DNA from: Actinomadura opuntiae
GTDB lineage: Bacteria; Actinomycetota; Actinomycetes; Streptosporangiales; Streptosporangiaceae
Reading direction: 5' to 3'
NCBI RefSeq assembly: GCF_030283205.1
Contig: NZ_JASNWF010000001.1
Span: 1 to 64,000, forward strand
DNA: 64,000 bases
This document shows, one piece after another, positions 42,451 through 51,278 of this stretch; the first letter of the stretch is position 1, and the number at the start of each line of letters is the position of its first letter. The position numbers and the translations under genes were made by a program. The notes under the pieces are model-generated. The model saw nothing but the letters and a program-made list of their open reading frames with translations. It made no database searches and was not told where the DNA came from.

Positions 42451-43688
42451 CCGTGCAACCGCCGCCCGTTCCGGATGCCCCGTTGGAAGCCACGACGCTG
42501 TTGCCCGCGCAGGCATCGGCACCGCCTACGTCGACGGCGTCGGCTCCAGAGGCGATGCCGGCGGCCTCCGGGCTGGCGCTGGATCCGATCGGGCAGGCCG
42601 TCACACTGTTGCCCGCGCTGCCGCCCGACGATCCGGGCGACCGTTACGGTCTGCGGGTGCTGACCGCCGCCTGGCTGCGCAGCCAGAGCAGCGACGCGAC
42701 CCGCCGCGCCTACTACCGGGACCTGGCCGGCTGGCTGGACTACTGCGCCCGCACCGGGCTGGACCCGCGGGCGGCGCGTCGCGCGGACATCGACGACTGG
42801 TCGGCGTCCATGACCGTCACCGTCGGCGATCGGTCACGCCCGCCGAGCGCTGCGACCCGGGCGCGGCGGCTGGCGGCCGTCTCGTCGTGGTACACCTACC
42901 TGCAGTCCAACGACGTCACCGACCGCAACCCGACGCTGCTGGTCAAGCGGCCGACCAGCGCGCAGATCGCCGCGTCCGCGCACAAGGCGCCCACCCTCAG
43001 CGTGGCCGAGACCGCGCTGCTGCTCGACACCGCGGAGGGCCGCGCCGTTGACCTGGGCACCGAAGCGGCCTGGCGCGACGCGGCCGTGATCGCGCTGCTG
43101 TTCTACACCGCGCTGCGCGTCTCGGCGTTCACCGGCGCAGACCTCACCGACCTGAGCACCGAAGCCGGGTACCGGGTGCTGTGGCACGGCACCAAAGGCA
43201 AGGGACCCGAAGGCCGCGATTATGTACGCCTGGACGGCGAACTCTGCCGCGTCCTCGACGCCTACCTCGCCACCCGCGCCGACCGCCACCCGGACGGCAT
43301 CACGCCACCCGGACCGCTGCTGGTGACCACCCCGCATCCCTATGACCCGGCCAAGCCCGGCGACAAGCGCCTCACCCAACGCGACGTCACCAACATCCTG
43401 CGACGGCAGGCCAAACTCGCCGGATTGCCCGCCGCTTCCAGGCTCAGCCCGCACAGCGGACGCCGCACCGTCATCACCACCCTGCTCGGCAACGACGTCC
43501 CGCTCGCCAAGGTGCAGGACCTGGCCGGCCACGCCGACCCCCGCACCACCCGCGGCTACGACGACACCAACCACAAGCTCGCCTCCTCCCCCGTCACCGA
43601 CCTCACCCGCATCCTCGCCGGCCACCGCACCACCACCCCCGCCACTCCGTCCAAGGCAAAGCACAATGACCAGGCCGCAGACCATTAA
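42447..43688 (+). CDS. Tyrosine recombinase (integrase), apparently intact
   Basis: The 413-residue protein has a disordered N-terminus (1-60), an arm/core-binding domain at 62-170 (TAAWLRSQSSDATRRAYYRDLAGWLDY) and a catalytic domain at 180-390. All catalytic residues are visible: R224 (TALRVSA), Lys in HGTKGKG (K250/K252), H336 and R339 (SPHSGRR), H362 (LAGHADP) and Y371 (RGYDD). Unlike the broken integrase at 19.4 kb it appears functional. It is divergent from the coiled-coil gene. No phage or plasmid replication genes are seen nearby. Confidence 0.9.
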   Translation: MTVQPPPVPDAPLEATTLLPAQASAPPTSTASAPEAMPAASGLALDPIGQAVTLLPALPPDDPGDRYGLRVLTAAWLRSQSSDATRRAYYRDLAGWLDYCARTGLDPRAARRADIDDWSASMTVTVGDRSRPPSAATRARRLAAVSSWYTYLQSNDVTDRNPTLLVKRPTSAQIAASAHKAPTLSVAETALLLDTAEGRAVDLGTEAAWRDAAVIALLFYTALRVSAFTGADLTDLSTEAGYRVLWHGTKGKGPEGRDYVRLDGELCRVLDAYLATRADRHPDGITPPGPLLVTTPHPYDPAKPGDKRLTQRDVTNILRRQAKLAGLPAASRLSPHSGRRTVITTLLGNDVPLAKVQDLAGHADPRTTRGYDDTNHKLASSPVTDLTRILAGHRTTTPATPSKAKHNDQAADH

Positions 43689-44118
43689 CTGTGACTGTGG
43701 CTCCAAGGCATGGCGCGACACCCGATGCAAGCGCCTTCGCAGGCGGACCCGCTGGATGCGTCCCAAGCGGGCGGTGAGAGTGCAGACGTTGGGCCGCACC
43801 CGTCGCCAGTAGTGAGGGCCCGGAGCGTTGGGGCGCCTAGGGCGTGATCGAGTGCCTGCTGCGCGGGGTGGATTGTCCAGTCACCCCCGAGCACAACCTG
43901 GAAGAGGAGAGCGTTCGTCCTGTTGCCCTGCCACACCGTGTGAGGACGGCGGCGCCGGTCTGCTCGGCCGAAATGCACTCCGGGTTTGCGGGCGGGCCGC
44001 CGTGGTGTCGGTCAGGGCGCGGGAGGCGACCAGCTTCCGCGGCGGCGTTCATGCAGGGGGTTATCGCTGGGAACGGCCGGGGGCGGCTCGTGGTGTCGGT
44101 GGAGCTTCTGCGGATTGG
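43689..44118. other. Stretch after the recombinase without a recognisable gene
   Basis: About 430 bases. Both strands have open frames but none shows recognisable motifs or good ribosome-binding sites. An attachment site for the recombinase might lie here, but no duplicated flanking sequence could be confirmed by eye. Confidence 0.45.
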
Positions 44119-45342
44119 TCACCCGGCGGGCCACCACGTCGGTCCGGTGGGGGCGTCCTTCACGAACACGATGCCGTCGATGCTCGGCAGGTGAGTTGGG
44201 TCGAGCGGGGAGTAGGCGAACCAGGGAGAGACGCGGGGAACGGGCGTTGTGTCGCCGAGCGCGGCGGCCAGGCGCTGGGTGTCGACGATGTATCGGTCCT
44301 CTGGGAGGGCGTGCAGGAGTCCTTCGATGGTCTCCGGGGGCGGGGTCTCCACTCCGCGGTGGCGGATCGTGCCGAGGGCCGTGGCGATGAAGGCGTAGCC
44401 CTCGCCCAGCCGGGCGCTGACGATCGCTCCGGCGCTCCACCAGCCCAGCAGCAGCTCACCCATCCGCATCGTGCTCTTGGGCCGCTGGAGATGCCCGTTG
44501 TTGGCATGGGCCATCGCCGGGCCTCGCTCGGCGATGGCGAGGAGGTTGGCGGCCATCATCGAAGCCCGCAGGTCCAGTAGCCGCGCCATGCGGCTCGGTG
44601 AGGTGTCGGCCATCCAGAAGTGGTAGCGCAGCAACCCGAGGGCGGTGCGGCCGTACAGCTGGGCGCGGTCCCAGTCGTCTCGCGAGGACGCCGCGATCAG
44701 GTGGGGTGTGTGCGCGTCGAGGAGGGCTGACAGGTCGTCGGCGAGCAACCGCAGCCGTTCGGCCTCGGGCGTCTGCCCAACGGACTGGGACGGGTCCATC
44801 ATCGCGGCGGGATTCGTCCACCGGTCGTCGGCGCCGAGCAGGCGGTCGAGCGTTTCCGCGGTACAGGGAAGTAGGCCGGCGTCGATCCGGGCGGCGAGGT
44901 AGGCGTGGAGTGCGGTGAGGGCCTGCCGAGGGCTCGCGGCGCTGGTGATCTCCAGCGGGCCGTCGAAGCCGGCGAAGCGCAGACGCTCGGACGGGGGCCG
45001 TCCGTCGTTGTAGGCGCGCATCCAGCTCACCAGGTCGCGGTTGGCCGCGGACACGCCGAACCCGTGGCTGAAGCCGCGCTCCATGACCTCGTCGAGGGTG
45101 CCCGTGCCCGAGGTGACGTAGTCGTCCACGACCAGGCCCATCAGACAGTCGCTCTCGATCGCGATCGTCCGGTAGCCCTCTTGTTCGGCGAGTTGCCGGA
45201 AAAGCTCGTTGCGCACCTCAAGCAGGACGTCCTCCCCATGGGTGGGCTCTCCGAGAGCGAGCAGCCGTGGCCGGGCTGGAAGCAGCTTCATGACGGAAGC
45301 AGCGTCGATGACATGAGCGGCGTCTTTGATACCGGAAGTCAT
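44119..45342 (-). CDS. Erythromycin esterase-family protein
   Basis: The 407-residue protein matches the erythromycin esterase (EreA/succinoglycan-biosynthesis) family: LALGEPTHGEDVLLEVRNELFRQLAE with the key His and Glu, TIAIESDCLMG, ERGFSHGFGV and AMAHANNGHLQR. The length is usual for the family. True Ere enzymes open macrolide lactones by metal-independent hydrolysis; many homologues act on other substrates. It is divergent from a two-headed MerR-type regulator. Resistance to a macrolide is possible but not shown. Confidence 0.85.
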   Translation of the reverse strand: MTSGIKDAAHVIDAASVMKLLPARPRLLALGEPTHGEDVLLEVRNELFRQLAEQEGYRTIAIESDCLMGLVVDDYVTSGTGTLDEVMERGFSHGFGVSAANRDLVSWMRAYNDGRPPSERLRFAGFDGPLEITSAASPRQALTALHAYLAARIDAGLLPCTAETLDRLLGADDRWTNPAAMMDPSQSVGQTPEAERLRLLADDLSALLDAHTPHLIAASSRDDWDRAQLYGRTALGLLRYHFWMADTSPSRMARLLDLRASMMAANLLAIAERGPAMAHANNGHLQRPKSTMRMGELLLGWWSAGAIVSARLGEGYAFIATALGTIRHRGVETPPPETIEGLLHALPEDRYIVDTQRLAAALGDTTPVPRVSPWFAYSPLDPTHLPSIDGIVFVKDAPTGPTWWPAG

Positions 45343-45361
45343 ACCTTTGACGCTATCGTTG

Positions 45362-45379
45362 AACCTTCGAGTGAAAGTT
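45362..45379. promoter_or_regulatory. Inverted repeat in the Ere-MerR divergent promoter
   Basis: AACCTTC (45362-45368) and GAAAGTT (45373-45379) form an 18-bp palindrome with one mismatch. A further AACTTTC copy lies at 45410-45416. MerR-type regulators bind such elements between promoter halves. The position overlaps the proposed ATG at 45380, so translation may begin at the GTG at 45401 instead. Confidence 0.5.
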
Positions 45380-46123
45380 ATGCGCGATATCGGCAGGACA
45401 GTGCGGCGAAACTTTCAAAACGGTGGTCAACTCAGGCCGGTTGACCTGGCGCGTCCGCATGGTCTGTCCACGCAAGCGATCAGGAATTACGAGGCGGCCG
45501 GGATCCTTCCGGACGCCGAACGAAGCCCGCACGGCTACCGCACTTACACGCCGCTGCACGCCTATGCATTGCAGGCCTTCCTCGCCCTGGTACCCGGGCA
45601 CGGACATCAGACGACGGCGTCGATCATGCAGGCGGTCAACCGCGACGCGACCGAAGACGCGCTTCGCCTCGTCGACGAGAGTCACGCCCAGCTTCTCGAC
45701 GACCGTCACACTCTCCAGGCCGTCGAGGCCGCGCTCCACGACCTCGATCCCGTGCCGCAGGAACGCGGCGACATGTTCGTCGGCACGCTGGCGAGAAGGC
45801 TCGGCATTCACCCGGCGACCTTGCGCAAATGGGAACGCGCGGGCTTGGTCCGACCACGCCGCGACCCACACACCGGCTACCGGGTCTACAGCGCGGCGGA
45901 TGTGCGCGACGCCCTGCTCGTTCACCAGCTCAGACGGGGCGGTTACCTGCTGGAGCGGATCGCGCCGCTGATCGTCCAGGTCCGCTCCGCCGGAGGCGTC
46001 GCGCCGCTGGAATCGATGTTGCGCGACTGGCACGCCCGTCTCTCGGCCCGCAGCCGCGCCATGCTCACCGGTGCCGCCGCATTGGACGCCTACCTCGACT
46101 GCCGATCTGCCCCTGACCGATGA
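45380..46123 (+). CDS. MerR-type regulator with two HTH domains (TioE-like)
   Basis: The 247-residue protein contains two MerR helix-turn-helix units: QLRPVDLARPHGLSTQAIRNYEAAGILP near residues 15-45, and VGTLARRLGIHPATLRKWERAGLVRPRRDPHTGYRVYS near 134-175. Such duplication is known in TioE-like actinobacterial regulators. It is divergent from the Ere-like gene, with a palindrome between, so it probably controls that gene. The start is uncertain between ATG 45380 and GTG 45401. Confidence 0.8.
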   Translation: MRDIGRTVRRNFQNGGQLRPVDLARPHGLSTQAIRNYEAAGILPDAERSPHGYRTYTPLHAYALQAFLALVPGHGHQTTASIMQAVNRDATEDALRLVDESHAQLLDDRHTLQAVEAALHDLDPVPQERGDMFVGTLARRLGIHPATLRKWERAGLVRPRRDPHTGYRVYSAADVRDALLVHQLRRGGYLLERIAPLIVQVRSAGGVAPLESMLRDWHARLSARSRAMLTGAAALDAYLDCRSAPDR

Positions 46124-46216
46124 CGCCTTCCGGATGCCGCGCAGAGTCGGGACGCTGTCGCTAATAGCCGAGTACCTGCTGCAACGTAGTGACCTTGCGC
46201 AGGCGTCGTCGGTTCC

Positions 46217-47182
46217 TCAGTGGCGGCCGATCCAGCGGTGATAGGCGTCCATGTCGACGTTGCCGCCGCACACGATGGTGACCACGTGCCGTCCGGCGAA
46301 GCGGTCGCGGTCTTCGAGCAACGCTGCGATGCCAAGCGCGGCCGAGGGCTCCACGACGAGCCCGGCATGGTCGAGGAGCATCCGCATGCCGGCGATGATC
46401 GACGCCTCCTCGACCAGGACGGCGTCGTCGGCGACCACAAGGAGGTCGTCCAGGACGGCCGGGATGGGGCGCCGGCCGGCGACGCCGTCGGCGATGGTGT
46501 CGGTCGAGTCGGTGGTGACGACGCGCCGCTGGCGCCACGAGTGCGTCATCGCCGGTGCCCCCAGCGGCTGGACGCAGATTACCTCGACTTCGGGCGCCAA
46601 GGCCTTCACCACGTGGCCCACGCCGGTGGCCAACGCACCGCCGCCGAGAGCGATGAGGACAGTGTCGAAGGACGGCGCGGCGTCCACCAGTTCCAGGCCA
46701 ATGGTCGCCGCACCTTCGCAGGTCTCGAGGTCCAGGCTGTCTTCGACCAGCCGGATGCCGTCATGCCTTGCGATAGCCGCGGCCCGCTCGCGGGCCATGT
46801 CGAAGTCGCCGTCCACGAGTTCCAACTTGGCTTCGAGGGCGCGGATACGGTCGAGCTTGGCCGCGGGTGCGGATCGGGATGCGACGACGGTGACGTCGAG
46901 CCCTCTGCCGCGGCCGGACCAGGCGAGGGCTTGGCCGAGGTTGCCCGCGCTGGCGCAGACCGCGGCGCGCGAGCCGTTGCCGGCGAGCAGGCTCGCGACG
47001 ACCTCGGTGCCGCGGCCCTTGAAGCTGCGGACGGGATTCGCCGTCTCGAGCTTGATGCTCACCGCGCACCCGAGATCGGGCTCCAGCGCCTCGCAGCGGT
47101 ACAGCGGAGTGTCGAGGAAGACCGGATCGATCATCCGGCGAGCCGCTCGGATCCGAGCGGTGTCGAGGCGCGTGTCCGGCAC
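46217..47182 (-). CDS. PLP-dependent threonine/serine dehydratase-like enzyme
   Basis: The 321-residue fold-type II enzyme has the PLP lysine in VRSFKGRGTE (K55), the substrate-binding SAGNLGQALAW, the phosphate-binding LGGGALATGVGH and the late VCGGNVD serine-like site. The GTG at 47182 gives the usual length and N-terminus (RIRAARRMIDPVFLDTPLY). It could deaminate threonine or serine, or act on another hydroxy-amino acid. No regulatory ACT domain is present, so it is of the catabolic type. Confidence 0.86.
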   Translation of the reverse strand: MPDTRLDTARIRAARRMIDPVFLDTPLYRCEALEPDLGCAVSIKLETANPVRSFKGRGTEVVASLLAGNGSRAAVCASAGNLGQALAWSGRGRGLDVTVVASRSAPAAKLDRIRALEAKLELVDGDFDMARERAAAIARHDGIRLVEDSLDLETCEGAATIGLELVDAAPSFDTVLIALGGGALATGVGHVVKALAPEVEVICVQPLGAPAMTHSWRQRRVVTTDSTDTIADGVAGRRPIPAVLDDLLVVADDAVLVEEASIIAGMRMLLDHAGLVVEPSAALGIAALLEDRDRFAGRHVVTIVCGGNVDMDAYHRWIGRH

Positions 47183-47489
47183 GGCACAGCAGCGTAGCCG
47201 GGTCGGCGCTCCTGCAGGCGCCCGCAGTCGCCGCAAGTGACCGTCCGCCCTGTTGAAGAGCTATGCCGGACAGTGGTTCCAGGACGCCAGCAACGCCGAG
47301 CCCCCTGCTGCATGCCGCGACCGCGAGGAGACCCCGCGCGGACGTCGCCGCGATAGTCCGGTTGCGGCCGAGCATTGGGGTCGATGGAGGCTGGCACCAC
47401 CGAACGCGCCACTGCGGCGGACGTCGCTGGCGGCATCCACTACGCGAGTAAGCCCGTGCGGGGATCACGCCGACACTCCACGACGGGAC
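47183..47489. other. Intergenic stretch without a recognisable gene
   Basis: About 300 bases between the dehydratase and the MFS fragment. No protein motif, hairpin or RNA gene stands out. Confidence 0.5.
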
Positions 47490-47885
47490 GTGCCGCACAT
47501 GCCGAACGACCACGCCATCGCGCGATTCATTCGGAGGTGTAGGCGCCCGGTAAGTATGAAGGTGGCGTGGGCACCAGCCGAGGTTCCGCCGCCATGCCGG
47601 TGCACGGCGGCGATGGTCGCGCCGCCGAGGCCGCTGAGCAGGGCGGCCGCGAGCGTCTGCGCGAATTGGAGAGCAGCGCTGACCTCGCCCTGCCGGTCAG
47701 GTGGCGCCCGCCACATGGTGCCGGTGGTGGCCGCGTTGAAGGCGATCCCATCCCGATTCCGCCGAGCGCCCAACCCACGACGGCCACCAATGCGAGCAGC
47801 GCGTCCCACAGCACGCCGACCGCCAGGCCCACCAGGCCCACCAGCAGAACGGCCGGCCGCCGCCTGGCAAACGCGCCTTGATCAG
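47490..47885 (-). pseudogene. MFS transporter fragment with a frameshift
   Basis: The minus strand reads RRRPAVLLVGLVGLAVGVLW, then LALVAVVGWALGGIGMG. A single-base deletion near 47748 shifts the frame, after which IAFNAATTGTMWRAP and DRQGEVSAALQFAQTLAAALLSGLGG continue. This is the C-terminal third of a drug-type MFS protein. The rest of the gene is absent, so it is a dead fragment. Confidence 0.7.
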
Positions 47886-48297
47886 CTCGAAGGGCGGGTG
47901 CCGGCCCTCATTGTGGTCGAGGCTGCCAGCGTCACAGTCTGTGCGGTACGACCGGTACCCGTCGACCACGGGGCGGGAGACGGCCCAGCCGCCTTCAACG
48001 GCTGATCCCTCACGGCAGCGCCAAGTCTTGGTGCCGCGCGGGCTGTGGCTGTATCCGGGTTCGGCGGGTGGACCTCTCGGAGCTCGGTCCGCGTGTCGGT
48101 CGCTGGCCTTCTCGGCAACCGCCCGCGCGACTTCGCCGACTTCGTCCGTGACCAGGCCGCAATATTCACCTTGGCCGGCGACGATTGAAACCGCGACTCG
48201 CCGACAAGCGTGACCGAGCTCTCTTCGTGGACGGTCGCGCGACCCTGCCGTGGCACGGTGCGGTGCCGGCCTGGCGGGGTCATCCCGCCCCGGACGG
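47886..48297. other. Decayed stretch
   Basis: About 410 bases. Open frames on both strands have no family motifs, and the 5' part of the adjacent MFS gene cannot be found. It probably consists of deletion scars. Confidence 0.45.
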
Positions 48298-49224
48298 TCA
48301 GCCCTTGCCGAAGAGCGCGGCGGGGAAGGCGCCCGCTGCCCTGAGGGACGTGGTGAAGGCGCCGGCCAGCTCGGTGAGGCGGGCGGTGGCGGCCGGGCCG
48401 AGGTGGTCGTACGGGGCGGTGTCGAGGCGGTCGGTGAGCGCCTCGACCTCGGCGCGCAGGGCCGCGCCCGAGTCGGTGAGGTCTCCCGCCTCGTCCAGAA
48501 GGCCGCGCTCGCGCAACCGGTCGCGGGCGGCGGCCCACTGCGCCGCGGACCAGCCGCGGGTCTGCATGAACACCGCCGAGGTCGGCGCCCTGCCGGTGGC
48601 GTTGTGCAGGACCAGCGCCTCGAGTCCGGACAGGACGGCGATCGCCAGGGCGGCGAGGTGGCCGTCGCCGCGGTGCTCGCGCAGCAGCGTCGCGGCGTGC
48701 CACAGGGCCAGGTGCGGTTCGGTGGGCACGGGGAGGTCGGCGTTCGCGGAGTACAGCGGCCGCGCCTCCCGGGGGCCGGCCTTGGCGGCGCGCAACGCCA
48801 GCTCGGCCGCCTCGGCCATCTCCTTCGAGGCGAGGACCTCGGCCCCGAGTAGCCGCCGCAACGTTCGATCCGCACCGCGGAGCCGGGCCGCCAGCACTGC
48901 CTCCGGCGGGGCGATGCGCCACGCGGCCGGAATGTACCGCCGCACGTGCTCGTGGTCGAAGTTGTAGAACGTGGCCGTGACGGTTCCCGCGTCGACCGCC
49001 CCCAGCGGGGCCGCGCGACCCGCGTAGTACGCCATGGATCCGCGTTCCAGCCCGAGCACCGCGAGTTCGTCCTGCATTTCCGGGGCGAAGTAGACGCATG
49101 AGTGCAGGGGTGCGACGGCGTCGTGGCAGCGGCGTCCCGCGGTCGGCTCGGGCGAGTGTGTGCGGGCGGACGCCCCGGTGCCGGTGGACAGGGGCAATGG
49201 CCGGGCCGAATCGGTGAGGAGCAT
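48298..49224 (-). CDS. SCO6745-family protein
   Basis: The 308-residue protein matches the SCO6745 (former SalK) family: HSCVYFAPEMQDELAVLGLERGSMAYYAGRAAPLG, then TFYNFDHEHVRRYIPAAW. A middle Ala-rich helical part and the C-terminal domain with GWSAAQWAAARDRLRERGLLD look like a marR-type winged helix. The biochemical role is unknown. The start overlaps the stop of the GntR gene (TGATG), so the two are coupled. The first 50 residues before the conserved part may not be real. Confidence 0.75.
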   Translation of the reverse strand: MLLTDSARPLPLSTGTGASARTHSPEPTAGRRCHDAVAPLHSCVYFAPEMQDELAVLGLERGSMAYYAGRAAPLGAVDAGTVTATFYNFDHEHVRRYIPAAWRIAPPEAVLAARLRGADRTLRRLLGAEVLASKEMAEAAELALRAAKAGPREARPLYSANADLPVPTEPHLALWHAATLLREHRGDGHLAALAIAVLSGLEALVLHNATGRAPTSAVFMQTRGWSAAQWAAARDRLRERGLLDEAGDLTDSGAALRAEVEALTDRLDTAPYDHLGPAATARLTELAGAFTTSLRAAGAFPAALFGKG

Positions 49225-49928
49225 CAGGCTTCTTTCTCGGCTGCGTGGTCGGGGCAGCCGGTCAGCCCGGCCGCGGTGAGGGTGAGGTGCCGGGTCAGGA
49301 CTTCGGCGGCGGTGTCGGCGTCGCGGGCCAGCGCCACCTCCTCCAGCCGGCGGTGCTCGGCGACGGCGTCGCGGTAGGGGGCCCGGAGCGCCGACAGGCG
49401 GCGGGCCAGCTCGCTGGCGGTCCACAGCCGGTCGAACGTCTCCAGCAGGACGGGGTTGCCGCACCCCTCCAGCAGGGTGCGGTGGAAGACCCGATGGGCC
49501 TCGGCCCATGCGTCGCTGTAGTACTCGCCTTCCTCCGGCACGTGCGTCGGAGTGCGGGCCAGCCGGTGCTGGGCGGCTCGTACGCGGGCCTCCCAGTCGA
49601 CGTCCCCGCGCTCGATGGACATGCGCAGGATGACCGGCTCGATGGTCCGGCGAGCCTCGGCGATCTCCTGCCAGCGGCGGTCGGAGAAGGCGGGGACGGC
49701 AAAGCCGCGGTTGGGCAGCCGCTCGGCGAGGCCCTCGCCGACCAGCCGCACCAGCGCCTCGCGCACGACGGCCAGGCTGACACCCTGCCGTTTGGCCAGG
49801 TCCTGCGGTTTGAGGGCGGTACCGGGGGCGTGCTCCCCGTGCATGATCGCGTCCCGCAGGTGCGCGTGGACCTGCTCGGAGAGCATCTGCTTCCCCGACG
49901 CGGCCGAGGAGTGGATCGTCTGGCTCAT
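49224..49928 (-). CDS. GntR/FCD-family transcriptional regulator
   Basis: The 234-residue regulator has a winged helix (residues 18-80; ALKPQDLAKRQGVSLAVVREALVRLVGEGLAERL). An FCD ligand domain follows, with EARRTIEPVILRMS, AHRVFHRTLLEGCGN and EHRRLEEVALARDADTAAEVLTRHL. A perfect 12-bp palindrome lies 25 bases upstream of its start. It is cotranscribed with the SCO6745-like gene and divergent from a PEBP gene. Confidence 0.88.
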   Translation of the reverse strand: MSQTIHSSAASGKQMLSEQVHAHLRDAIMHGEHAPGTALKPQDLAKRQGVSLAVVREALVRLVGEGLAERLPNRGFAVPAFSDRRWQEIAEARRTIEPVILRMSIERGDVDWEARVRAAQHRLARTPTHVPEEGEYYSDAWAEAHRVFHRTLLEGCGNPVLLETFDRLWTASELARRLSALRAPYRDAVAEHRRLEEVALARDADTAAEVLTRHLTLTAAGLTGCPDHAAEKEA

Positions 49929-49953
49929 GCCGTCATCATAGACGATCTGGTTG

Positions 49954-49965
49954 ATAATCGATTAT
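49954..49965. promoter_or_regulatory. Perfect 12-bp palindrome, probable GntR operator
   Basis: ATAATCGATTAT is an exact palindrome in the divergent space between the GntR and PEBP genes. Such short AT-rich palindromes suit FCD-type GntR dimers. Confidence 0.6.
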
Positions 49966-50090
49966 TAGTGTTATGGTCGATTTGGTGGCGGACGGGAGAC
50001 GGCACCCCGGCAGCGGCACCTCCGCGCCGGCTCTCTGTCCCCCCGCACCGCCGCCGCCCTCACGGCACGACCTGAAAGGAACGACGCGAT

Positions 50091-50624
50091 ATGACCGCCA
50101 ACGACCCCTTCGCCCGCCTCCCCGAGGCGGCGTCCTTCACCGTGACCAGCCGCACCGTCGCCGACGGCGCCGCCTGGCCGCCCGAGCAGTACTCCTCCGG
50201 CGTTCCCGGCGGCAAGGACGTCTCCCCGCAGCTGTCCTGGAGTGGTGCGCCGGAAGGCACGAAGAGCTACGCCGTCACCGTCTACGACCCCGACGCCCCC
50301 ACCGGGTCGGGGTTCTGGCACTGGGCGGTCGCCGACATCCCCGCCACCGTCACCGAGCTGCCCGAGGGTGCCGGCGACGACACCGGGTCGGGCCTGCCCG
50401 AAGGCGCCTTCCAACTGCCCAACGACGCCCGGCTGGCCCGCTTCGTCGGCGTCGCCCCGCCGGCCGGGCACGGGCCCCACCGCTACTTCGTCGTGGTGCA
50501 CGCCCTCGACGTCGACTCCATCGGCGTCCCGGCCGACGCCACCCCGGCCCTCCTCGGCTTCACGATGACCGGCCACATCCTCGGCCGCGCGGTCCTGACC
50601 GCCACCGCCGAAACCCCCGCCTGA
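50091..50624 (+). CDS. YbhB/YbcL (PEBP/RKIP-like) family protein
   Basis: The 177-residue protein has the phosphatidylethanolamine-binding fold: VSPQLSWSGAPEGTKSYAVTVYDPDAPTGSGFWHW, then GPHRYFVVVHALDVDSI, both defining sites of the anion-binding pocket. Bacterial members are of unknown role. A GAAAGGAA site precedes the ATG. It is divergent from the GntR gene and probably its target. A terminator hairpin follows. Confidence 0.88.
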   Translation: MTANDPFARLPEAASFTVTSRTVADGAAWPPEQYSSGVPGGKDVSPQLSWSGAPEGTKSYAVTVYDPDAPTGSGFWHWAVADIPATVTELPEGAGDDTGSGLPEGAFQLPNDARLARFVGVAPPAGHGPHRYFVVVHALDVDSIGVPADATPALLGFTMTGHILGRAVLTATAETPA

Positions 50625-50631
50625 CCGATCG

Positions 50632-50665
50632 GGACGGGCCCGCGGCCGGCGGCCGGGGCCCGTCC
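50632..50665 (+). terminator. Hairpin terminator
   Basis: GGACGGGCCC (50632-50641) pairs with GGGCCCGTCC (50656-50665) over 10 bp, followed by TTGTTG. It begins 8 bases after the PEBP stop. Confidence 0.75.
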
Positions 50666-50730
50666 TTGTTGCGACAGCTGGTTGATCGTCGACTCGGGTC
50701 GGTCGTCGGCCGGATCGCGGGAGGGAGCGG

Positions 50731-51175
50731 TCAGGGGGCCACCGCGTCGACGGCCGGGGTGCGCAGCATCCTGGTGACCGCGCCGGCCAGGACGCCCAGG
50801 ACGGTGCCGGTCGCCACGATCACCAGGCTTTCAGTGCGGACCGTCCGCAGTACCTGGCCGGGCGCGGCGCCGGCGAGCCGCAGCTGGGCGAACTCGCCGC
50901 GGCGGAAGGTGGTCGAGGCGACCAGGGTGTTGATCAGCATGATGCAGGCGAACACCACCCACGCCGCGAGCGCGCAGCAGCCGGCCGGTGACGGCGGCGG
51001 AGGCGGGGGCCAGGACGGCCAGGCCCATGGAGGTCAGGATGGAGGGCTGCCCGGCGACCGGCATCGCGTCGGGTCCCTTGTCGGTGAACGCGGCGACGGT
51101 CAGCACGCCCAGGTAGAGGCCGCCGGCCAGGAGCACGGTCGCCCACGCGCGCCCGGGCGGCCTGGCGGGCCGTTC
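50731..51175 (-). pseudogene. FtsX-type ABC permease fragment
   Basis: The minus strand has WATVLLAGGLYLGVLTVAAF and LAVLAPASAAVTGRLLR in one frame. Near 50970 it changes frame to AWVVFACIMLINTLVASTTF and RRGEFAQLRLAGAAPGQVL. These are helices and the coupling segment of a MacB/FtsX permease, but most of an 800-residue protein is missing and the frame is broken. The partner ATPase is not present. Confidence 0.65.
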
Positions 51176-51278
51176 ACAGTGCGGCGATCACGGCCGAGCA
51201 CGCGGTGACCCCGAATCCGCAAGACGTGATCACTTGGTGGCAGATTCCAGCTGCCCCCAACCTGCTCTTCATCAGCAT

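Noticed and set aside
43685..44052. Minus-strand open frames after the recombinase
   Set aside because: One stretch looks protein-like, but no motif, ribosome-binding site or homologue could be recognised.
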